DNA from: Microtetraspora sp. NBRC 16547
Lineage (GTDB): Bacteria > Actinomycetota > Actinomycetes > Streptosporangiales > Streptosporangiaceae
Length of the DNA: 64,000 nt
Assembly (NCBI RefSeq): GCF_030268965.1
Contig: NZ_BSSE01000010.1
Coordinates: 124,001 to 188,000 of the forward strand
Reading direction: 5' to 3'
The notes under the pieces were generated by a model. The model was not told the DNA's origin. It saw only the letters and a list, made by a program, of their open reading frames with translations, and did no database searches. The translations under genes were made by a program, and so were the position numbers. The first letter of the stretch is position 1. Each line of letters starts with the position of its first letter. Of this stretch, positions 1 to 10,461 are shown piece by piece.

Positions 1-2
1 CG

Positions 3-788
3 CCGATGACCGCGCAGTTCTTCGGCAACGCCGCCCGCGAACACATGGAGAGGCACGGCACGACCGCCGCGCAGATCGCCTCCGTCGCGGTGAAGAACCA
101 CCGGCACTCGGTGAACAACCCCTACGCCCAGTTCCAGAGCGAGTACACGCTCGACCAGGTGCTCGGTGACAAGCCGATCCACGACCCGCTCACCCGGTCC
201 CAGTGCTCGCCGACCTCCGACGGCGCGGCCGCGGCCGTCGTCGTCAGCGAGCGCTTCGTCCGCGAGCACGGCCTCGCCGGCCGAGCGGTCGAGATCCTCG
301 CCCAGGCGCTGACCACGGACACGGAGGAGGCCTTCGCCACCAGGTCGGACATCGACGTCGTCGGCGCCCCGATGACGCGCGCCGCCAAGGAGCAGGTCTT
401 CGCCCAGGCGGGGATCGGCATCGACGACGTCGACGTCATCGAGCTGCACGACTGCTTCTCGATCAACGAGATCCTCACGTACGAGGCGCTCGGCATGTGC
501 CCCGAGGGGGAGGGCGGCAAGCTCGCCGAGTCCGGCGCCACGACGTACGGCGGCCGGTGGGTCGTCAACCCGTCCGGCGGCCTCATCTCCAAGGGACACC
601 CGCTGGGCGCGACGGGACTGGCCCAGTGCGCCGAGCTGACCTGGCAACTGCGCGGCGAGGCCGGCGCCCGCCAGGTGGACGGCGCGAAGGTCGGCCTGCA
701 GCACAACCTCGGGCTCGGCGGCGCCTGCGTCGTCACCCTGTACGGCGCGGGCACGCTGGACGGCTCCGAGACGGGCAGGGAGGGCTGA
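3..788 (+). CDS. SCP-x type thiolase (acetyl-CoA acetyltransferase), 5'-truncated by window edge
   Basis: The reading frame is already open at the first bases, so only the last ~260 residues are present. It keeps thiolase signatures: HDCFSINE around residue 155, [17 protein letters not shown] around 195 and a late Cys in GLGGACVV. This arrangement is typical of SCP-x/lipid-transfer thiolases, which cleave a 3-oxoacyl-CoA with CoA; members near sterol genes act on side-chain CoA thioesters (family knowledge). Only three bases separate it from the MaoC hydratase that follows, so they are probably co-transcribed. A steroid substrate is inferred from the neighbourhood; other branched or aromatic acyl-CoAs are possible. 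Confidence 0.85.
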   Translation, partial: PMTAQFFGNAAREHMERHGTTAAQIASVAVKNHRHSVNNPYAQFQSEYTLDQVLGDKPIHDPLTRSQCSPTSDGAAAAVVVSERFVREHGLAGRAVEILAQALTTDTEEAFATRSDIDVVGAPMTRAAKEQVFAQAGIGIDDVDVIELHDCFSINEILTYEALGMCPEGEGGKLAESGATTYGGRWVVNPSGGLISKGHPLGATGLAQCAELTWQLRGEAGARQVDGAKVGLQHNLGLGGACVVTLYGAGTLDGSETGREG

Positions 789-791
789 GCC

Positions 792-1658
792 ATGCCGATC
801 GACGTCGCCACGGCGCTCGGCGCGCCGCCCTCGGTCCGCGAGATCGGCTGGACCAGCCGTGACGTGCTGCTCTACCACCTCAGCCTGGGGGCGGGCCGCG
901 GTGCGGACCCCGAACTGCCCTACACCTACGAGCGCGGCCTGCGCGTGCTCCCGACCTTCGCGATGGTCGCGGGTCAGGGCATCTCCGCCGGGGACCGCGG
1001 TCCCACCGCGATGCACCTGCCCGGCATCGACATCGACCTGCGCCGGATCCTGCACGCCGGACAGGGCCTCACGACGCACCGGCCGCTGCCCGCCTCCGGC
1101 GCCGCCACCGTCACCTCGCGCGTGGCGCACGTCTGGGACAAGGGCAAGGCCGCGGTCATCGTCATGGAGCAGTCCGCGGCCGACCCCGGCGGCGAGCCGC
1201 TGTGGACCACGACCATGCAGATCTGGGCGCGGGGCGAGGGCGGCTTCGGCGGCGACCCGGGGCCGGAGACCCCGTGGGCGGCGCCGGAACGGGAGCCCGA
1301 CCACGTGCTCGACTCGCCCACCACGGCCCGGCAGGCCCTGCTGTACCGGCTCAACGGAGACCTCAACCCGCTGCACGCCGACCCCGGGTTCGCGCGGGCG
1401 GCCGGCTTCGACCGGCCGATCCTGCACGGCCTCGCGTCGTACGGCATCGTCGCCAAGGCGATCGTGGACGGCGTGCTCGACGGCGACGTGTCCCGGCTGA
1501 CCGGCCTGTCGGTGCGGTTCGCCGGCTCGCTGTTCCCGGGCGAGACGATCCGGACCACGGTGTGGCGCGAGGACGACCGGCTGGTGCTGACCTCAACCTG
1601 CCCGGAACGCGACGACGCCCCCGTGCTCACGCACGCGACGGCGCAGGTCACGGCATGA
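792..1658 (+). CDS. MaoC-family double hot-dog enoyl-CoA hydratase
   Basis: A 288-residue protein with two hot-dog halves. The C-terminal half carries the hydratase-2 motif in NGDLNPLHADP (Asp-x4-His, about residues 191-201) followed by FDRPILHGLASYG. Such proteins hydrate trans-2-enoyl-CoA to (R)-3-hydroxyacyl-CoA. The length and the N-terminal half (YERGLRVLPTFAMV) resemble Hsd4B-type hydratases of sterol side-chain beta-oxidation, and a second paralogue lies at 19121. A GGAGGG ribosome site precedes the ATG. Its stop overlaps the next start as ATGA. The substrate is inferred. Confidence 0.85.
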   Translation: MPIDVATALGAPPSVREIGWTSRDVLLYHLSLGAGRGADPELPYTYERGLRVLPTFAMVAGQGISAGDRGPTAMHLPGIDIDLRRILHAGQGLTTHRPLPASGAATVTSRVAHVWDKGKAAVIVMEQSAADPGGEPLWTTTMQIWARGEGGFGGDPGPETPWAAPEREPDHVLDSPTTARQALLYRLNGDLNPLHADPGFARAAGFDRPILHGLASYGIVAKAIVDGVLDGDVSRLTGLSVRFAGSLFPGETIRTTVWREDDRLVLTSTCPERDDAPVLTHATAQVTA

Positions 1659-2275
1659 GCGAGACGCATCCGGAGCTGACCGCCAAGGCGAACAACAAGG
1701 GCGTGGACGCGGCCGTCGCCGCGGCCCGCCGCGTGATCGCCTCGCTGCTGCACGCCGGCGACTGCTCGGACGCCGAGATGGCCGGGGTGGCGGAGCGGCT
1801 GAACGCCGTCGCCGATTACCTCGACGAGCACGCTCCCGCCGTGGAGGAACGGATGGTCGACATGTGGCGGGGTGAGGGCGTGACCCGGCACGATCCGGTC
1901 ACCGGGCCGGAGAACGCGATCGCGCCTCCGCTCCAGCTCACCGGCAAGGACGACGGCTCGATCGAGGGCGTCGTCGTCCTGGGCATGCCGTACCAGGGAC
2001 CGCCCGGGTTCGTGCACGGCGGCGTCTCCGCGCTGCTGCTCGACCACACGCTCGGCGTGGCCAACGCCTGGGGCGGCCCGTCCGGCATGACCGCCGAGCT
2101 GACCCTGCGCTACCACCGGCCCACGCCGCTGTTCGAGCCGCTGACCGTAACGGGACGCCAGGTCGCGGTCGACGGCTGCAAGATCTGGACCACCGGCACG
2201 ATCTCGGCCGGCGGTGAGGTCTGCGTCAGCGCCGAGGGCCTGTTCATCGCCAAACACCTCCCACGCCCCCGCTGA
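1655..2275 (+). CDS. PaaI-type hot-dog thioesterase
   Basis: A 206-residue protein whose ATG overlaps the preceding stop (ATGA), which fixes the start and implies translational coupling. The C-terminal ~110 residues form a single 4HBT/PaaI hot-dog domain: PGFVHGGVSALLLDHTLG (about residues 116-133), then ELTLRYHRPTPLFEPLTV. These enzymes hydrolyse acyl-CoA thioesters and may release CoA from dead-end intermediates. The N-terminal ~90 residues are helical with no motif I recognise. It is last in its operon and is followed by a GC-rich hairpin. Confidence 0.8.
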   Translation: MSETHPELTAKANNKGVDAAVAAARRVIASLLHAGDCSDAEMAGVAERLNAVADYLDEHAPAVEERMVDMWRGEGVTRHDPVTGPENAIAPPLQLTGKDDGSIEGVVVLGMPYQGPPGFVHGGVSALLLDHTLGVANAWGGPSGMTAELTLRYHRPTPLFEPLTVTGRQVAVDGCKIWTTGTISAGGEVCVSAEGLFIAKHLPRPR

Positions 2276-2287
2276 CTCCGTAGGTGG

Positions 2288-2316
2288 CCGGGCCCGGCGG
2301 ATGCCGCCGGGCCCGG
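2288..2316 (+). terminator. GC-rich stem-loop after the thiolase operon
   Basis: Perfect 13-bp arms (CCGGGCCCGGCGG and its complement) enclose a three-base loop, 12 bases after the thioesterase stop. There is no T-run, as is usual for actinobacterial hairpin terminators. Confidence 0.6.
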
Positions 2317-2506
2317 GTATGCCGCCGGGCAGCACGTTTGATCAGACACGCGAGGGGCTGGGCACGGCATGTGGGGATGCGCGCCGGTCACGACCGCGGT
2401 GAGGGCTGCCTATGCCGAAGAGTCATGTGTCGAGCATGGCAGTGACGATTGCCTCCTACGCCCACCGGGCGGATTCTGTTTGCTTTACACGGATGCCGCC
2501 GCTGCC

Positions 2507-3172
2507 ATGATCGAAGGCGTGCGTATCGAGCTGGGACAGACGCTTCGGTGGAACTTCTACTTCGGCGGGCACCTGAGTACGGTGAGTCCGGTCCGGGTCG
2601 TCGAGCACACTGAGCACGGCCTGCTGTTGTGGTTGGCCACCGGATCACCGGTCTGGCGAGCTGACCTGCCCGACGGCGCGCATCTGCGCGACATTCCGCC
2701 AGAGGACCGGCCGGTGAACGGCTATCCGCTCCGCGTCGACCGCTGGCGTCAGGGAAGCGCTTTGATCTACCAGCCCATCGGGGCGGCGCACGCCGTCTGG
2801 TGGCTGTTCTCCAAGAAGCGACTCTCCCGGAGACCGCTCTTCCAGGGGTGGTACGTGAATCTGGAGCGGCGTGTTCGGCGAGGTGAGGACATCGACATCA
2901 GTGATCTCGAGCTTGACATCGCTGTGGCATCGGATCGGAGCTGGAGATGGAAGGACGAGCGGTCCTTCACCGACAAGATCGGTCATCCCGCTTACTGGAC
3001 AGCCGAGGAAGCTGCGGCCATCCGCGATGAAGGCCACCGGGTGGCCCAACTGGCGGAGACCGGGCGGTTCCCCTTCGACGGGAGCTGGTGTGATTTCGCG
3101 CCGCCGTCCGAGTGGTCCCTGCCGGAGCTGCCCGCCAAGCCGACGACCAGCTTGCTTCGTACTGGCTCTTGA
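2507..3172 (+). CDS. DUF402 family protein
   Basis: A protein of about 221 residues with the DUF402 core: GQTLRWNFYFGGHLSTVSPV at its start, then VNLERRVRRGEDIDISDLELDIAV and a late DEGHRVAQLAETGRFPF. DUF402 proteins include nucleoside phosphate hydrolases; the acidic metal-site residues (IDISDLELDI) are visible, but the substrate is unknown. The start is uncertain: ATG at 2507 or GTG at 2519, the latter fitting a leaderless transcript from a TTTACA (2484-2489)/CATGAT (2506-2511) promoter. The frame is also open further upstream, without family similarity. Its base composition looks less G+C-rich than the steroid genes. Confidence 0.75.
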   Translation: MIEGVRIELGQTLRWNFYFGGHLSTVSPVRVVEHTEHGLLLWLATGSPVWRADLPDGAHLRDIPPEDRPVNGYPLRVDRWRQGSALIYQPIGAAHAVWWLFSKKRLSRRPLFQGWYVNLERRVRRGEDIDISDLELDIAVASDRSWRWKDERSFTDKIGHPAYWTAEEAAAIRDEGHRVAQLAETGRFPFDGSWCDFAPPSEWSLPELPAKPTTSLLRTGS

Positions 3173-3295
3173 GACGGAGCAGGGTCCAGAAGTCCAAGGG
3201 GATCGGCACAAGCCCGCTGGCATGCGTGGCCGGACCAAACGAGGGCGAAATAGGACGTCTCGCCGCGTCCTTCTTCGCAGCGGGGCATCTCTTCG

Positions 3296-4324
3296 TCATC
3301 CGCGTTTCTCGGCGTGGCCGCCGAACTCGCTGCGCATCGCGGACAGCGCCGCGTCGGTGAAGTGTCCGAGCCCGCGCGACTCGAATCGTTCGATGAGCGC
3401 CGACGTGATGACCGGGGCGGGCACGCTCTCGTCGATCGCCGCGTTCACAGTCCAACGGCCTTCGCCAGAGTCGGATACGCGGCCCTCGAAGCCGTCGAGC
3501 TGAGGTGACCGGGCGAGCGCGTCGGCGATCAGGTCGACGAGCCATGACCCGACGACCGAGCCGCGCCGCCAGACCTCGGCGACGTCGGCGACGTCGATGT
3601 CGTACTGATACGCCTCGGGATCTCGAAGAGGAGCGGTCTCGGCGTCGGTGGCGCGGCCCTTCTCGCCCACGTTGGCGTGCCGGATGATGGACAGCCCCTC
3701 CGCGATCGCGCCCATCATCCCGTACTCGACGCCGTTGTGGACCATCTTCACGAAGTGGCCGGCACCGCTGGGTCCGCAGTGCAGATAGCCATCGGGCGCG
3801 GTCCCGTTCCGCGTTCTGCTGGGCGTGGGTTCAGCGTCGCCCCTACCGGGCGCGATGGTGCGGAACACCGGGTCCAGTCTCCGTACGGCCGCGTCTTCGC
3901 CACCGATCATGAGGCAGTAGCCGCGTTCGAGGCCCCAGACCCCGCCAGAGGTCCCGCAGTCCACGTAGTGGAGCCGCTGTGCGGCGAGCCGCTTCGCGCG
4001 GGCGATGTCGTCCCGGTAGAAGGAGTTGCCGCCGTCGATCACGGTGTCGTCCGGTTCGAGCAGCGGGACCAGCTCGTCGAGCGTCGGCTGTACGACGGCG
4101 GCGGGCAGCATGAGCCAGACGGCCCGTGGCTTCTCGAGCTTGGCCACGAGGTCCTCGAGCGAGGTCGCTCCGATCGCGCCCTCGCCCGTGAGTTCCCGCA
4201 CGGCTGTCTCGTCGAGGTCATAGACCACGCACCGGTGGCCGTCGCGCATCAGCCGTCGGACGAGGTTGGCGCCCATTCTTCCGAGCCCGACCATGCCGAG
4301 CTTCATCGGTCTGGCGGTCGTCAT
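3296..4324 (-). CDS. gnd: 6-phosphogluconate dehydrogenase, short NAD-type
   Basis: A 342-residue enzyme that oxidatively decarboxylates 6-phosphogluconate to ribulose 5-phosphate. It shows the Rossmann glycines GLGRMG (residues 13-18), the 6PGDH motif DCGTSGGVWGLERGYC (122-137) and the catalytic Lys in KMVHNGVEYGMM (193-204). The acidic YDLDE at the end of beta-2 (35-39) favours NAD over NADP in this short class, which is ~340 rather than ~470 residues. The start at 4324 lies eight bases after the pgi stop. It is the last gene of a tkt-pgi-gnd unit. NAD preference is inferred from sequence. Confidence 0.9.
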   Translation of the reverse strand: MTTARPMKLGMVGLGRMGANLVRRLMRDGHRCVVYDLDETAVRELTGEGAIGATSLEDLVAKLEKPRAVWLMLPAAVVQPTLDELVPLLEPDDTVIDGGNSFYRDDIARAKRLAAQRLHYVDCGTSGGVWGLERGYCLMIGGEDAAVRRLDPVFRTIAPGRGDAEPTPSRTRNGTAPDGYLHCGPSGAGHFVKMVHNGVEYGMMGAIAEGLSIIRHANVGEKGRATDAETAPLRDPEAYQYDIDVADVAEVWRRGSVVGSWLVDLIADALARSPQLDGFEGRVSDSGEGRWTVNAAIDESVPAPVITSALIERFESRGLGHFTDAALSAMRSEFGGHAEKRG

Positions 4325-4332
4325 GGCATCCC

Positions 4333-5964
4333 CTAGATCTTCTTCAGCCTCCGGTAGCGGCGGATGAGACAGTTGGTCGACGAGTCGTGGGCGAGCTCGG
4401 GCTCGGCTGCGGCCTGCAACTCGGGCGCGATCTGTCCCGCGAGCACCTTGCCGAGCTCGACGCCCCACTGGTCGAAGGAGTCGATCCCCCAGATCGTTCC
4501 CTGGGTGAACACGCTGTGCTCGTAGAGCGCCACGAGAGTGCCGAGCCGGTGTGGGGTGAGCCGCTCGGCGAGCAGCACGTTGGTGGGACGGTTGCCCTGC
4601 ATGACCCGATGCGGTACGACGCCCGGCGCCGTGCTCTCGGCCCGTACCTCCTCCTCGGTCCGGCCGAAGGCGAGTGCCTGCGCCTGCGCGAAGACGTTCG
4701 CCGACAACAGGTCCTGGTGGTCGCCCAGCGGGTTGAGGCTCTTGGCGAAGCCGATCAGGTCGAGCGGGATCAGCCGGGTGCCCTGGTGGATCAGCTGGTA
4801 GAAGCTGTGCTGGCCGTTCGTGCCCGGCTCACCCCAGTAGACCGGGCCGGTGTCATAGTCGACGACGCGGCCGTCGCGGCTGACATGCTTGCCGTTCGAC
4901 TCCATCGTCAGCTGTTGCAGGTAGGCGGGAAACCGCTTCAGATACTGCTCATACGGCATGACGCCGATGGTCTGCACCCCGAAGAAGTTCACGTACCACA
5001 CGGCGAGCAGCCCCAGCAGCACCGGCAGGTTCACTTCGAGCGGAGCCGTGCGGAAGTGCACGTCCATTTCGTGGAAGCCCCCGAGCATCTCACCGAAATG
5101 CTCGGGACCGATGGCGATCATCGTCGACAGTCCGATGGCGGAGTCCATCGAGTAACGGCCGCCGACCCAGTCCCAGAAGCCGAACATGTTCGCGGGGTCG
5201 ATGCCGAACTCTGCGACGCGCGCGGCATCGGTCGAGACCGCGACGAAGTGCTGGGAGACCGCGCTCTCGCTGCCCAGCTGGCCGATCACCCAGTCGCGCG
5301 CCGAATGAGCGTTGGTGAGGGTCTCCAGCGTGCCGAACGTCTTGGAGCAGACGATGAACAACGTCTCGTCGGCGAACAGGTCGCGGGTCGCCTCGATGAG
5401 ATCGGTGGAGTCGACGTTGGAGACGAACCGGAACGTCAGATCGCGCCGGCTGTAGTGGCGCAGCGCCTCGTAGGCCATGACCGGCCCGAGATCGGAGCCA
5501 CCGATGCCCACGTTCACGACGTTCTTGATCGGCTTGCCGGTGTAGCCCTTCCACTGCCCCGAGCGAACCTGCCGGGCGAAGGCCGCCATCCGGTTGAGGA
5601 CGTCGTGGACCTCCGGGACGACATCGACGCCGTCGACGGTGAGCGAGGCGCCTTCCGGCATCCGCAACGCGATGTGCAGCACCGACCGGTGCTCGGAGGT
5701 GTTGATCGGCTCGCCCCGGAACATCATGTCCCTGCGCTGCTCAAGCTCCGATTCCCGGGCGAGCTCGATCAGCAGGCGCAGCGTCTCGTCGGTGACGCGG
5801 TTCTTCGAGTAGTCCAGATACAACCCGGTGGCCTCGGCGCACATGCGCTCGCCACGGCGGGGATCCTCGGCGAACAGCTCGTGCAGATGCCGCCCGCCGA
5901 TCTCGGTGTGGTGCTGCTCAAGCGCCTTCCACGAAGCTCGCTCACGGAGCGGGACGGTCGGCAT
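4333..5964 (-). CDS. pgi: glucose-6-phosphate isomerase
   Basis: A 543-residue cytosolic isomerase interconverting glucose 6-phosphate and fructose 6-phosphate. Evidence: the sugar-phosphate-binding motif [18 protein letters not shown] (about 151-167), the PGI signature [18 protein letters not shown] (about residues 380-397) and the full ~545-residue bacterial length. A GGAGAAACC ribosome site precedes the ATG, 12 bases after the tkt stop. Alongside zwf, tkt and gnd it would let fructose 6-phosphate return to glucose 6-phosphate, forming a cyclic hexose-oxidation route (inference). Confidence 0.95.
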   Translation of the reverse strand: MPTVPLRERASWKALEQHHTEIGGRHLHELFAEDPRRGERMCAEATGLYLDYSKNRVTDETLRLLIELARESELEQRRDMMFRGEPINTSEHRSVLHIALRMPEGASLTVDGVDVVPEVHDVLNRMAAFARQVRSGQWKGYTGKPIKNVVNVGIGGSDLGPVMAYEALRHYSRRDLTFRFVSNVDSTDLIEATRDLFADETLFIVCSKTFGTLETLTNAHSARDWVIGQLGSESAVSQHFVAVSTDAARVAEFGIDPANMFGFWDWVGGRYSMDSAIGLSTMIAIGPEHFGEMLGGFHEMDVHFRTAPLEVNLPVLLGLLAVWYVNFFGVQTIGVMPYEQYLKRFPAYLQQLTMESNGKHVSRDGRVVDYDTGPVYWGEPGTNGQHSFYQLIHQGTRLIPLDLIGFAKSLNPLGDHQDLLSANVFAQAQALAFGRTEEEVRAESTAPGVVPHRVMQGNRPTNVLLAERLTPHRLGTLVALYEHSVFTQGTIWGIDSFDQWGVELGKVLAGQIAPELQAAAEPELAHDSSTNCLIRRYRRLKKI

Positions 5965-5976
5965 CGGTTTCTCCGA

Positions 5977-8040
5977 TCATCGGCGGGACGGCCGGCGGCC
6001 GGCCACGCGTTCGCGGGCGACCTGCGACACGCGTTCCGGGGTGAACCCGAACTTGGTGAGCAGTTGTTTGAGCGGTGCGGAGGCGCCGAAGGTGTGCATC
6101 CCGACGACGGCGCCCCCGGTGCCGATGTAGCGATCCCAGCCGAACGTCGACGCCTGCTCGATCGCGACCCGGGCCGTGACGTCCGGCGGGATCACCTGGT
6201 CGCGGTACTCCTCGGGCTGACGGTCGAACAGCTCCCAGCACGGCATGCTCACGACGCGGGCGCCGATGCCTTCGGCGGACAGTTCGTCGCGTGCGGCCAG
6301 CGCGAGCGCCACCTCCGATCCGGTGGCGAGCAGGATCACGTCCGGGGCGCCCGACGGGGCGTCCGCCAGTACGTAGGCACCCTTCGCGACTCCGGACGCG
6401 GCGCCGAGCCCGGATCGATCGAAGGTGGGAAGGGCCTGCCGCGACAGGACCAGCGCCGCGGGCTCCCGGTGGAGTCCGGCGACCACTCGCCAGGTCTCGA
6501 CGACCTCGTTCGCGTCCGCGGGCCGGAACACCAGCAGCCCCGGCATGGCGCGCAGCGACGCGAGCTGTTCGACGGGCTGGTGGGTGGGACCGTCCTCCCC
6601 GACACCGATCGAGTCGTGGGTGAAGATGTGCAGGACCGGGATCTCCATCAGCGCGGACAGGCGGATCGCGGCGCGCGCGTAGTCCGAGAAGATCAAGAAC
6701 CCGGACCAATACGGCCGCAGCTTGGTGAGCGCCATGCCATTGGCGATCGCGGCCGCCGCGTGCTCCCGTACACCGAAATGGAGGTTTCGTCCTGAGCGGT
6801 CGCCGGGCTGGAAGTCCTTGGCGCCGTCGAAGACCAGACGTGTCTTCGTCGACGGCGCGAGGTCGGCCGAGCCGCCCAGCAACCAGGGCACCGCCTGGGC
6901 CAGGGCGTTCAGCACACGGCCGGAAGAGTCACGGGTGGCGATCCCCTTGGGGTCCGGCGGGAAGCTGGGCAGCGCCGCCTCCCAGTCGTCCGGGAGCTCC
7001 CGTCGCTGGATGCGCTCAAGCTCATCGGCCGCCCGCGGATGGGCGTCACGGTACGCCTTGAGGCTGTCCTCCCACGCGGTTCTGGCCCTGTCGCCGCGGG
7101 TGCCGATTCCTTCGGCGAACCAGTCATAGACCTGCGGTGGGACGAAGAAGTCGGCATCCTCCGGCAGGCCGAAGAAACGCTTGGCCGCCCGCACGCCGTC
7201 CGGGCCCAGCGGCGCTCCGTGAGCTTTCGGCGTGTCCTCCACCGGTGAGCCGTATCCGATATGGCTGTGCACCACCACGAGAGTGGGCCGCTCGGTCTCG
7301 GCCTTGAACGTGTGTAGCGCCCGGCTCACTGCGTCGATGTCGTTCGCGTCGGCCACGGTCGTCACGTTCCAGCCGTAGGAGAGGAAGCGCGCGGCGACGT
7401 CCTCGGTGAAGGTGATCCCGGTGTAGCCCTCGATCGTCACGCGGTTCGAGTCGTAGATCCAGCACAGCTTGGACAGCCGCAGGTGGCCCGCGAGCGAGGC
7501 GGCCTCGGAGGAGATCCCCTCCATCATGCAGCCGTCGCCGGCCAGCGCGTACACGTCGAAGTCGAACAGGGGGAAGCCGTCCCGGTTGTAGCGGGCGGCG
7601 AGCCACTGGCCCGCGATCGCCATGCCGACCGAAGTCGCGACGCCTTGGCCGAGGGGACCGGTTGTCGCCTCGACACCGCTGGTCAGGCGGTATTCGGGGT
7701 GGCCGGGACAGTGCGAGCCGAGCTGGCGAAACGACTTCAGGTCATCGAGCGTGACCGCGCGGCGGCCGAGGATCTCATAGTCGGGATCGACGGCATGGAC
7801 TCCGGTCAGATGGAACAGCGACCACAGCAGCGCCGAAGCATGACCCTCCGAGAGCACGAACCGGTCGCGGTTCGGCCAGATCGGGTCGGCGGGGTCGAAC
7901 CGCAGGAAACGCTGCCACAACGTGTAGGCGACCGGAGCGATGTCCAGCGGAGTGCCGGGGTGCCCCGAGCCCGCGGCCTGGATCGCGTCCATGCACAGGC
8001 CGCGGATCGTGTTGATGGAAAGTGTGTCGAGATTGGTCAT
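5977..8040 (-). CDS. tkt: transketolase
   Basis: A 687-residue thiamine-diphosphate enzyme moving two-carbon units between pentose and hexose phosphates. It has [13 protein letters not shown] at residues 24-36, the ThDP/Mg site [13 protein letters not shown] (168-180), the catalytic Glu region [18 protein letters not shown] and the [17 protein letters not shown] motif. Length matches the family. A strong GGAGGAGG ribosome site precedes the ATG. A 270-base gap separates it from the broken zwf upstream and contains a plausible promoter of its own. Confidence 0.95.
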   Translation of the reverse strand: MTNLDTLSINTIRGLCMDAIQAAGSGHPGTPLDIAPVAYTLWQRFLRFDPADPIWPNRDRFVLSEGHASALLWSLFHLTGVHAVDPDYEILGRRAVTLDDLKSFRQLGSHCPGHPEYRLTSGVEATTGPLGQGVATSVGMAIAGQWLAARYNRDGFPLFDFDVYALAGDGCMMEGISSEAASLAGHLRLSKLCWIYDSNRVTIEGYTGITFTEDVAARFLSYGWNVTTVADANDIDAVSRALHTFKAETERPTLVVVHSHIGYGSPVEDTPKAHGAPLGPDGVRAAKRFFGLPEDADFFVPPQVYDWFAEGIGTRGDRARTAWEDSLKAYRDAHPRAADELERIQRRELPDDWEAALPSFPPDPKGIATRDSSGRVLNALAQAVPWLLGGSADLAPSTKTRLVFDGAKDFQPGDRSGRNLHFGVREHAAAAIANGMALTKLRPYWSGFLIFSDYARAAIRLSALMEIPVLHIFTHDSIGVGEDGPTHQPVEQLASLRAMPGLLVFRPADANEVVETWRVVAGLHREPAALVLSRQALPTFDRSGLGAASGVAKGAYVLADAPSGAPDVILLATGSEVALALAARDELSAEGIGARVVSMPCWELFDRQPEEYRDQVIPPDVTARVAIEQASTFGWDRYIGTGGAVVGMHTFGASAPLKQLLTKFGFTPERVSQVARERVAGRRPSRR

Positions 8041-8230
8041 GATCTGCGTGGCCTCCTCCTGACGGAAACCTGGCGGTGCGCGATGGCGGTGCCGGTCCGA
8101 TCCCGGAGATCGCAGGTCGGCGCGAGACTCTGGCGCGAACTCTCTGCAATGGCAGTATTGACATGTCCGACATCCAGGCTACTTGGGCGTGGCCGCGCCG
8201 GTGTGATCCCTGGGTTGCCGGTTGCCGGTT

Positions 8231-8259
8231 TTATCACCTCCACCGGGCGGGAAAGTAAA
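8231..8259 (-). promoter_or_regulatory. candidate promoter for tkt-pgi-gnd
   Basis: On the minus strand TTTACT (8254-8259) and TGATAA (8231-8236) are separated by exactly 17 bases, close to the actinobacterial housekeeping consensus. Transcription would begin near 8224, giving a leader of about 180 bases before tkt. It would make these genes independent of the frameshifted zwf. Confidence 0.4.
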
Positions 8260-8310
8260 CGCGACGGTGTCCTGCGGGTTGATCGTCTCCCACCTGCGGA
8301 TCGATCCCGG

Positions 8311-9703
8311 TCACGTACGCACGTACGTGGGGATCCAGCGGCCGTCGTCGGTGAGGCGGTCGGCGCTGGACGGCCCCCACCCGCCGCGCGCGTACCTCTC
8401 CGGTGGCGTCTCGAAGTCGAGGATGGGATCGACGATGCGCCATTCCTCTTCCACGACATCCTGGCGGGCGAAGTGGCGCGGGTCGCCGGAGAGCGCGTCC
8501 GCGAGGATCCGTTCGTAAGCGCTTTCCGCCTGACCCGGCTGGGCCGCGAAGTCGACCGACACCGGCACGTCGCGAATCGCGTCGGCCTCGCCCGGGGCCT
8601 TGGCGAGCAGGTCGAAGGTGACCCCGGGATCGGGTTCCAGCCGGAACCGTACGATGTTGGATCGCGGGCGGCCGGCGTCGCCGGACAAGAACAGCATGCA
8701 GGGCGGCTGGCGAAGCCGGACCGCGACCTCGGTGCTGGTGACCGCGAGCGCCTTACCCGTCCTGATCAGGAACGGGACGTCGACCCAGCGCCAGTTTTCG
8801 ATCCACAGCTTCATCGCGGCGTAGGTTTCGGTGGTCGACCCGGCGGCCACCCCCGGCGTATCGAGATAGCCGGCGTATTGGCCCCGGACCACATCGTCCG
8901 GATCGATCGCCCGTATCGCGCGCATCAGCCGACGCTTCTCATCGCGTTCGGTCTCGGCGCTGTCGTCGGCCGGCGGATCCATCGTCAGGTACGCCAGGAC
9001 CTGCAGCAGGTGGTTCTGCACGACATCGCGGACGGCACCCACCGCGTCGTAGAACGCCCCCCGGCCGGCGACGTCGAACGCCTCGGCCATCGTGATCTGC
9101 ACGGCCGCGACATGGTCGCGGTTCCAGATGGGCTCCAGCAGGCTGTTGGCGAAGCGGAACATCACGAGATTCTGGACCGGCTCCTTGCCGAGGAAATGGT
9201 CGACGCGAAGCAACCGCTCCTCCGAGAAGTACCGGTGCAGGTGCGTGTTGAGCTGCCGCGCGGAGGCCAGGTCGTGACCGAACGGCTTCTCCACCACGAG
9301 CCGGCCCCGGGTGTTCAGCCCCACGGCGCCCAATCCTTCGGCTATCGGCGCGAACAGTGGAGGTGGCACGGCCAGATAAATGGACGGCGAACGCGTCGTC
9401 GGCGATGTGCCGCGCGAGTTCGGTGTAGACCGCCGGTTCGGTCACATCGCCGGTGACCAGCACCAGCCTCTCGGCGAGCGCGCCGAACACGTCCTCATCG
9501 ACCTGTCCGTACGCGGTCGTAACGCTGTCGTGGACGTGTTGCCGCAGCGTGGCGATGTCCCGATAGCCGCGGGCCACGCCGATGACCGGGACGTCGAGTA
9601 TGCCGCGGGCGGTGAGCCGATACAGCGCTGGAATGACCATCTTCTCGGCGAGATCCCCGGCGATGCCGTACAGCACCAGGACCTGCCCTCGCGGTACGTT
9701 CAT
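8311..9703 (-). pseudogene. zwf: glucose-6-phosphate dehydrogenase, interrupted by a one-base frameshift
   Basis: Two overlapping frames together encode one G6PDH. The N-terminal part (from ATG 9703) has the coenzyme motif GIAGDLA (13-19) and runs to DDAFAVH; the C-terminal part resumes as [19 protein letters not shown], with the active-site signature [21 protein letters not shown] and a normal end. Removing one base from the AAA run at 9378-9380 (plus strand) joins H and Y exactly where homologues read H-Y-L-A, and gives 463 residues, the normal length. The gene would supply NADPH and feed gnd. It is either a recent pseudogene or a sequencing error; both halves look otherwise intact. Confidence 0.85.
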
Positions 9704-9918
9704 GATGCCCCCACTCGGCTCCTGGACGTCTAGCCGCACCCCTACCCACCGACCTGGTTCGCCACATCACGACGGACTTCGATCGCATCGAGAACCGGGC
9801 CCGTGAATGCGGATCGCTCCAAGGGGAAAGCCGACCGGCCGCGAGGCTTCCGTTCCTCGGGCGCTGACGGCCATGCATAGTCCGTTTCTTGTCGGCTGGC
9901 GCTGTTATGGTCGCGGCC

Positions 9919-10461
9919 ATGGCCAACCGTTCCTACCTCTACTCCGCAGACTCGCTGCCCAGCGTGGGGGACATTCCGACGCCGGTCCGGTGCATCTCTG
10001 AGCACAATTGGAGTATCCCGCTCGCGCACAAGTTGCTGGTCGGACGTGAGACGGCTGTCGTTCCGTCCATGATCTGGAGCGCGCGCATCGGCATCGCCGC
10101 GGATTTCGCCGGTGGCTCGAAACTGCTCGGAGACCTCCTGCAGGTGGTGGGCCAGGGGCTTGCGGACCGCGAATTCGCCGCATGCGTCGACAAGACCATG
10201 GCCCACCTGGACAAGCAGCAGGGGAAGTTCTTTCTGCTGGAGACGGGGGAGATCATCTCAATCGCCGGCAATGATCTCGAGCAGGAGGTGCGTGATCTGG
10301 TCGCCCACGACATCCCCGCTGCCGTGGCCCAGGCCGAAGCGGCGCTCGCCGGTGACAACGATGAGTGGCTCGCGTCCGTGCGCGCCGACTGGCAGGACCA
10401 CTTCGGACCCTTTTACAGCGAGTGGCTTTACTACTCCTTCCCGACTTCGGTGAGCGAATAG
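9919..10461 (+). CDS. uncharacterised protein beginning MANRSYLYS
   Basis: A 180-residue soluble protein with no catalytic motif I recognise. It belongs, as far as I can tell, to a group of uncharacterised bacterial proteins that begin MANRSYLY and continue with a conserved Trp (HNWSIPLAHKLLV, about residues 31-43). There is no signal peptide or membrane segment. The ATG at 9919 has no ribosome site but follows a TATGGT box (9906-9911) by seven bases, suggesting a leaderless start. It is transcribed divergently from zwf and ends before a strong terminator. Confidence 0.65.
   Translation: MANRSYLYSADSLPSVGDIPTPVRCISEHNWSIPLAHKLLVGRETAVVPSMIWSARIGIAADFAGGSKLLGDLLQVVGQGLADREFAACVDKTMAHLDKQQGKFFLLETGEIISIAGNDLEQEVRDLVAHDIPAAVAQAEAALAGDNDEWLASVRADWQDHFGPFYSEWLYYSFPTSVSE

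Noticed and set aside
4387-6795. An 802-codon open frame on the plus strand opposite pgi and tkt
   Set aside because: Antisense to two genes with full family signatures; its Gly/Arg/Val-heavy composition and lack of motifs are typical of the open antisense frame in G+C-rich genes.
9376-9382. Programmed ribosomal frameshifting as the normal way of making Zwf
   Set aside because: No slippery heptamer or downstream structure is evident, and G6PDH is not known to use frameshifting; a mutation or sequencing error is simpler.
7483-9456. A 657-codon plus-strand frame opposite tkt and zwf
   Set aside because: Same reason: shadow of real minus-strand genes, no recognisable domain.
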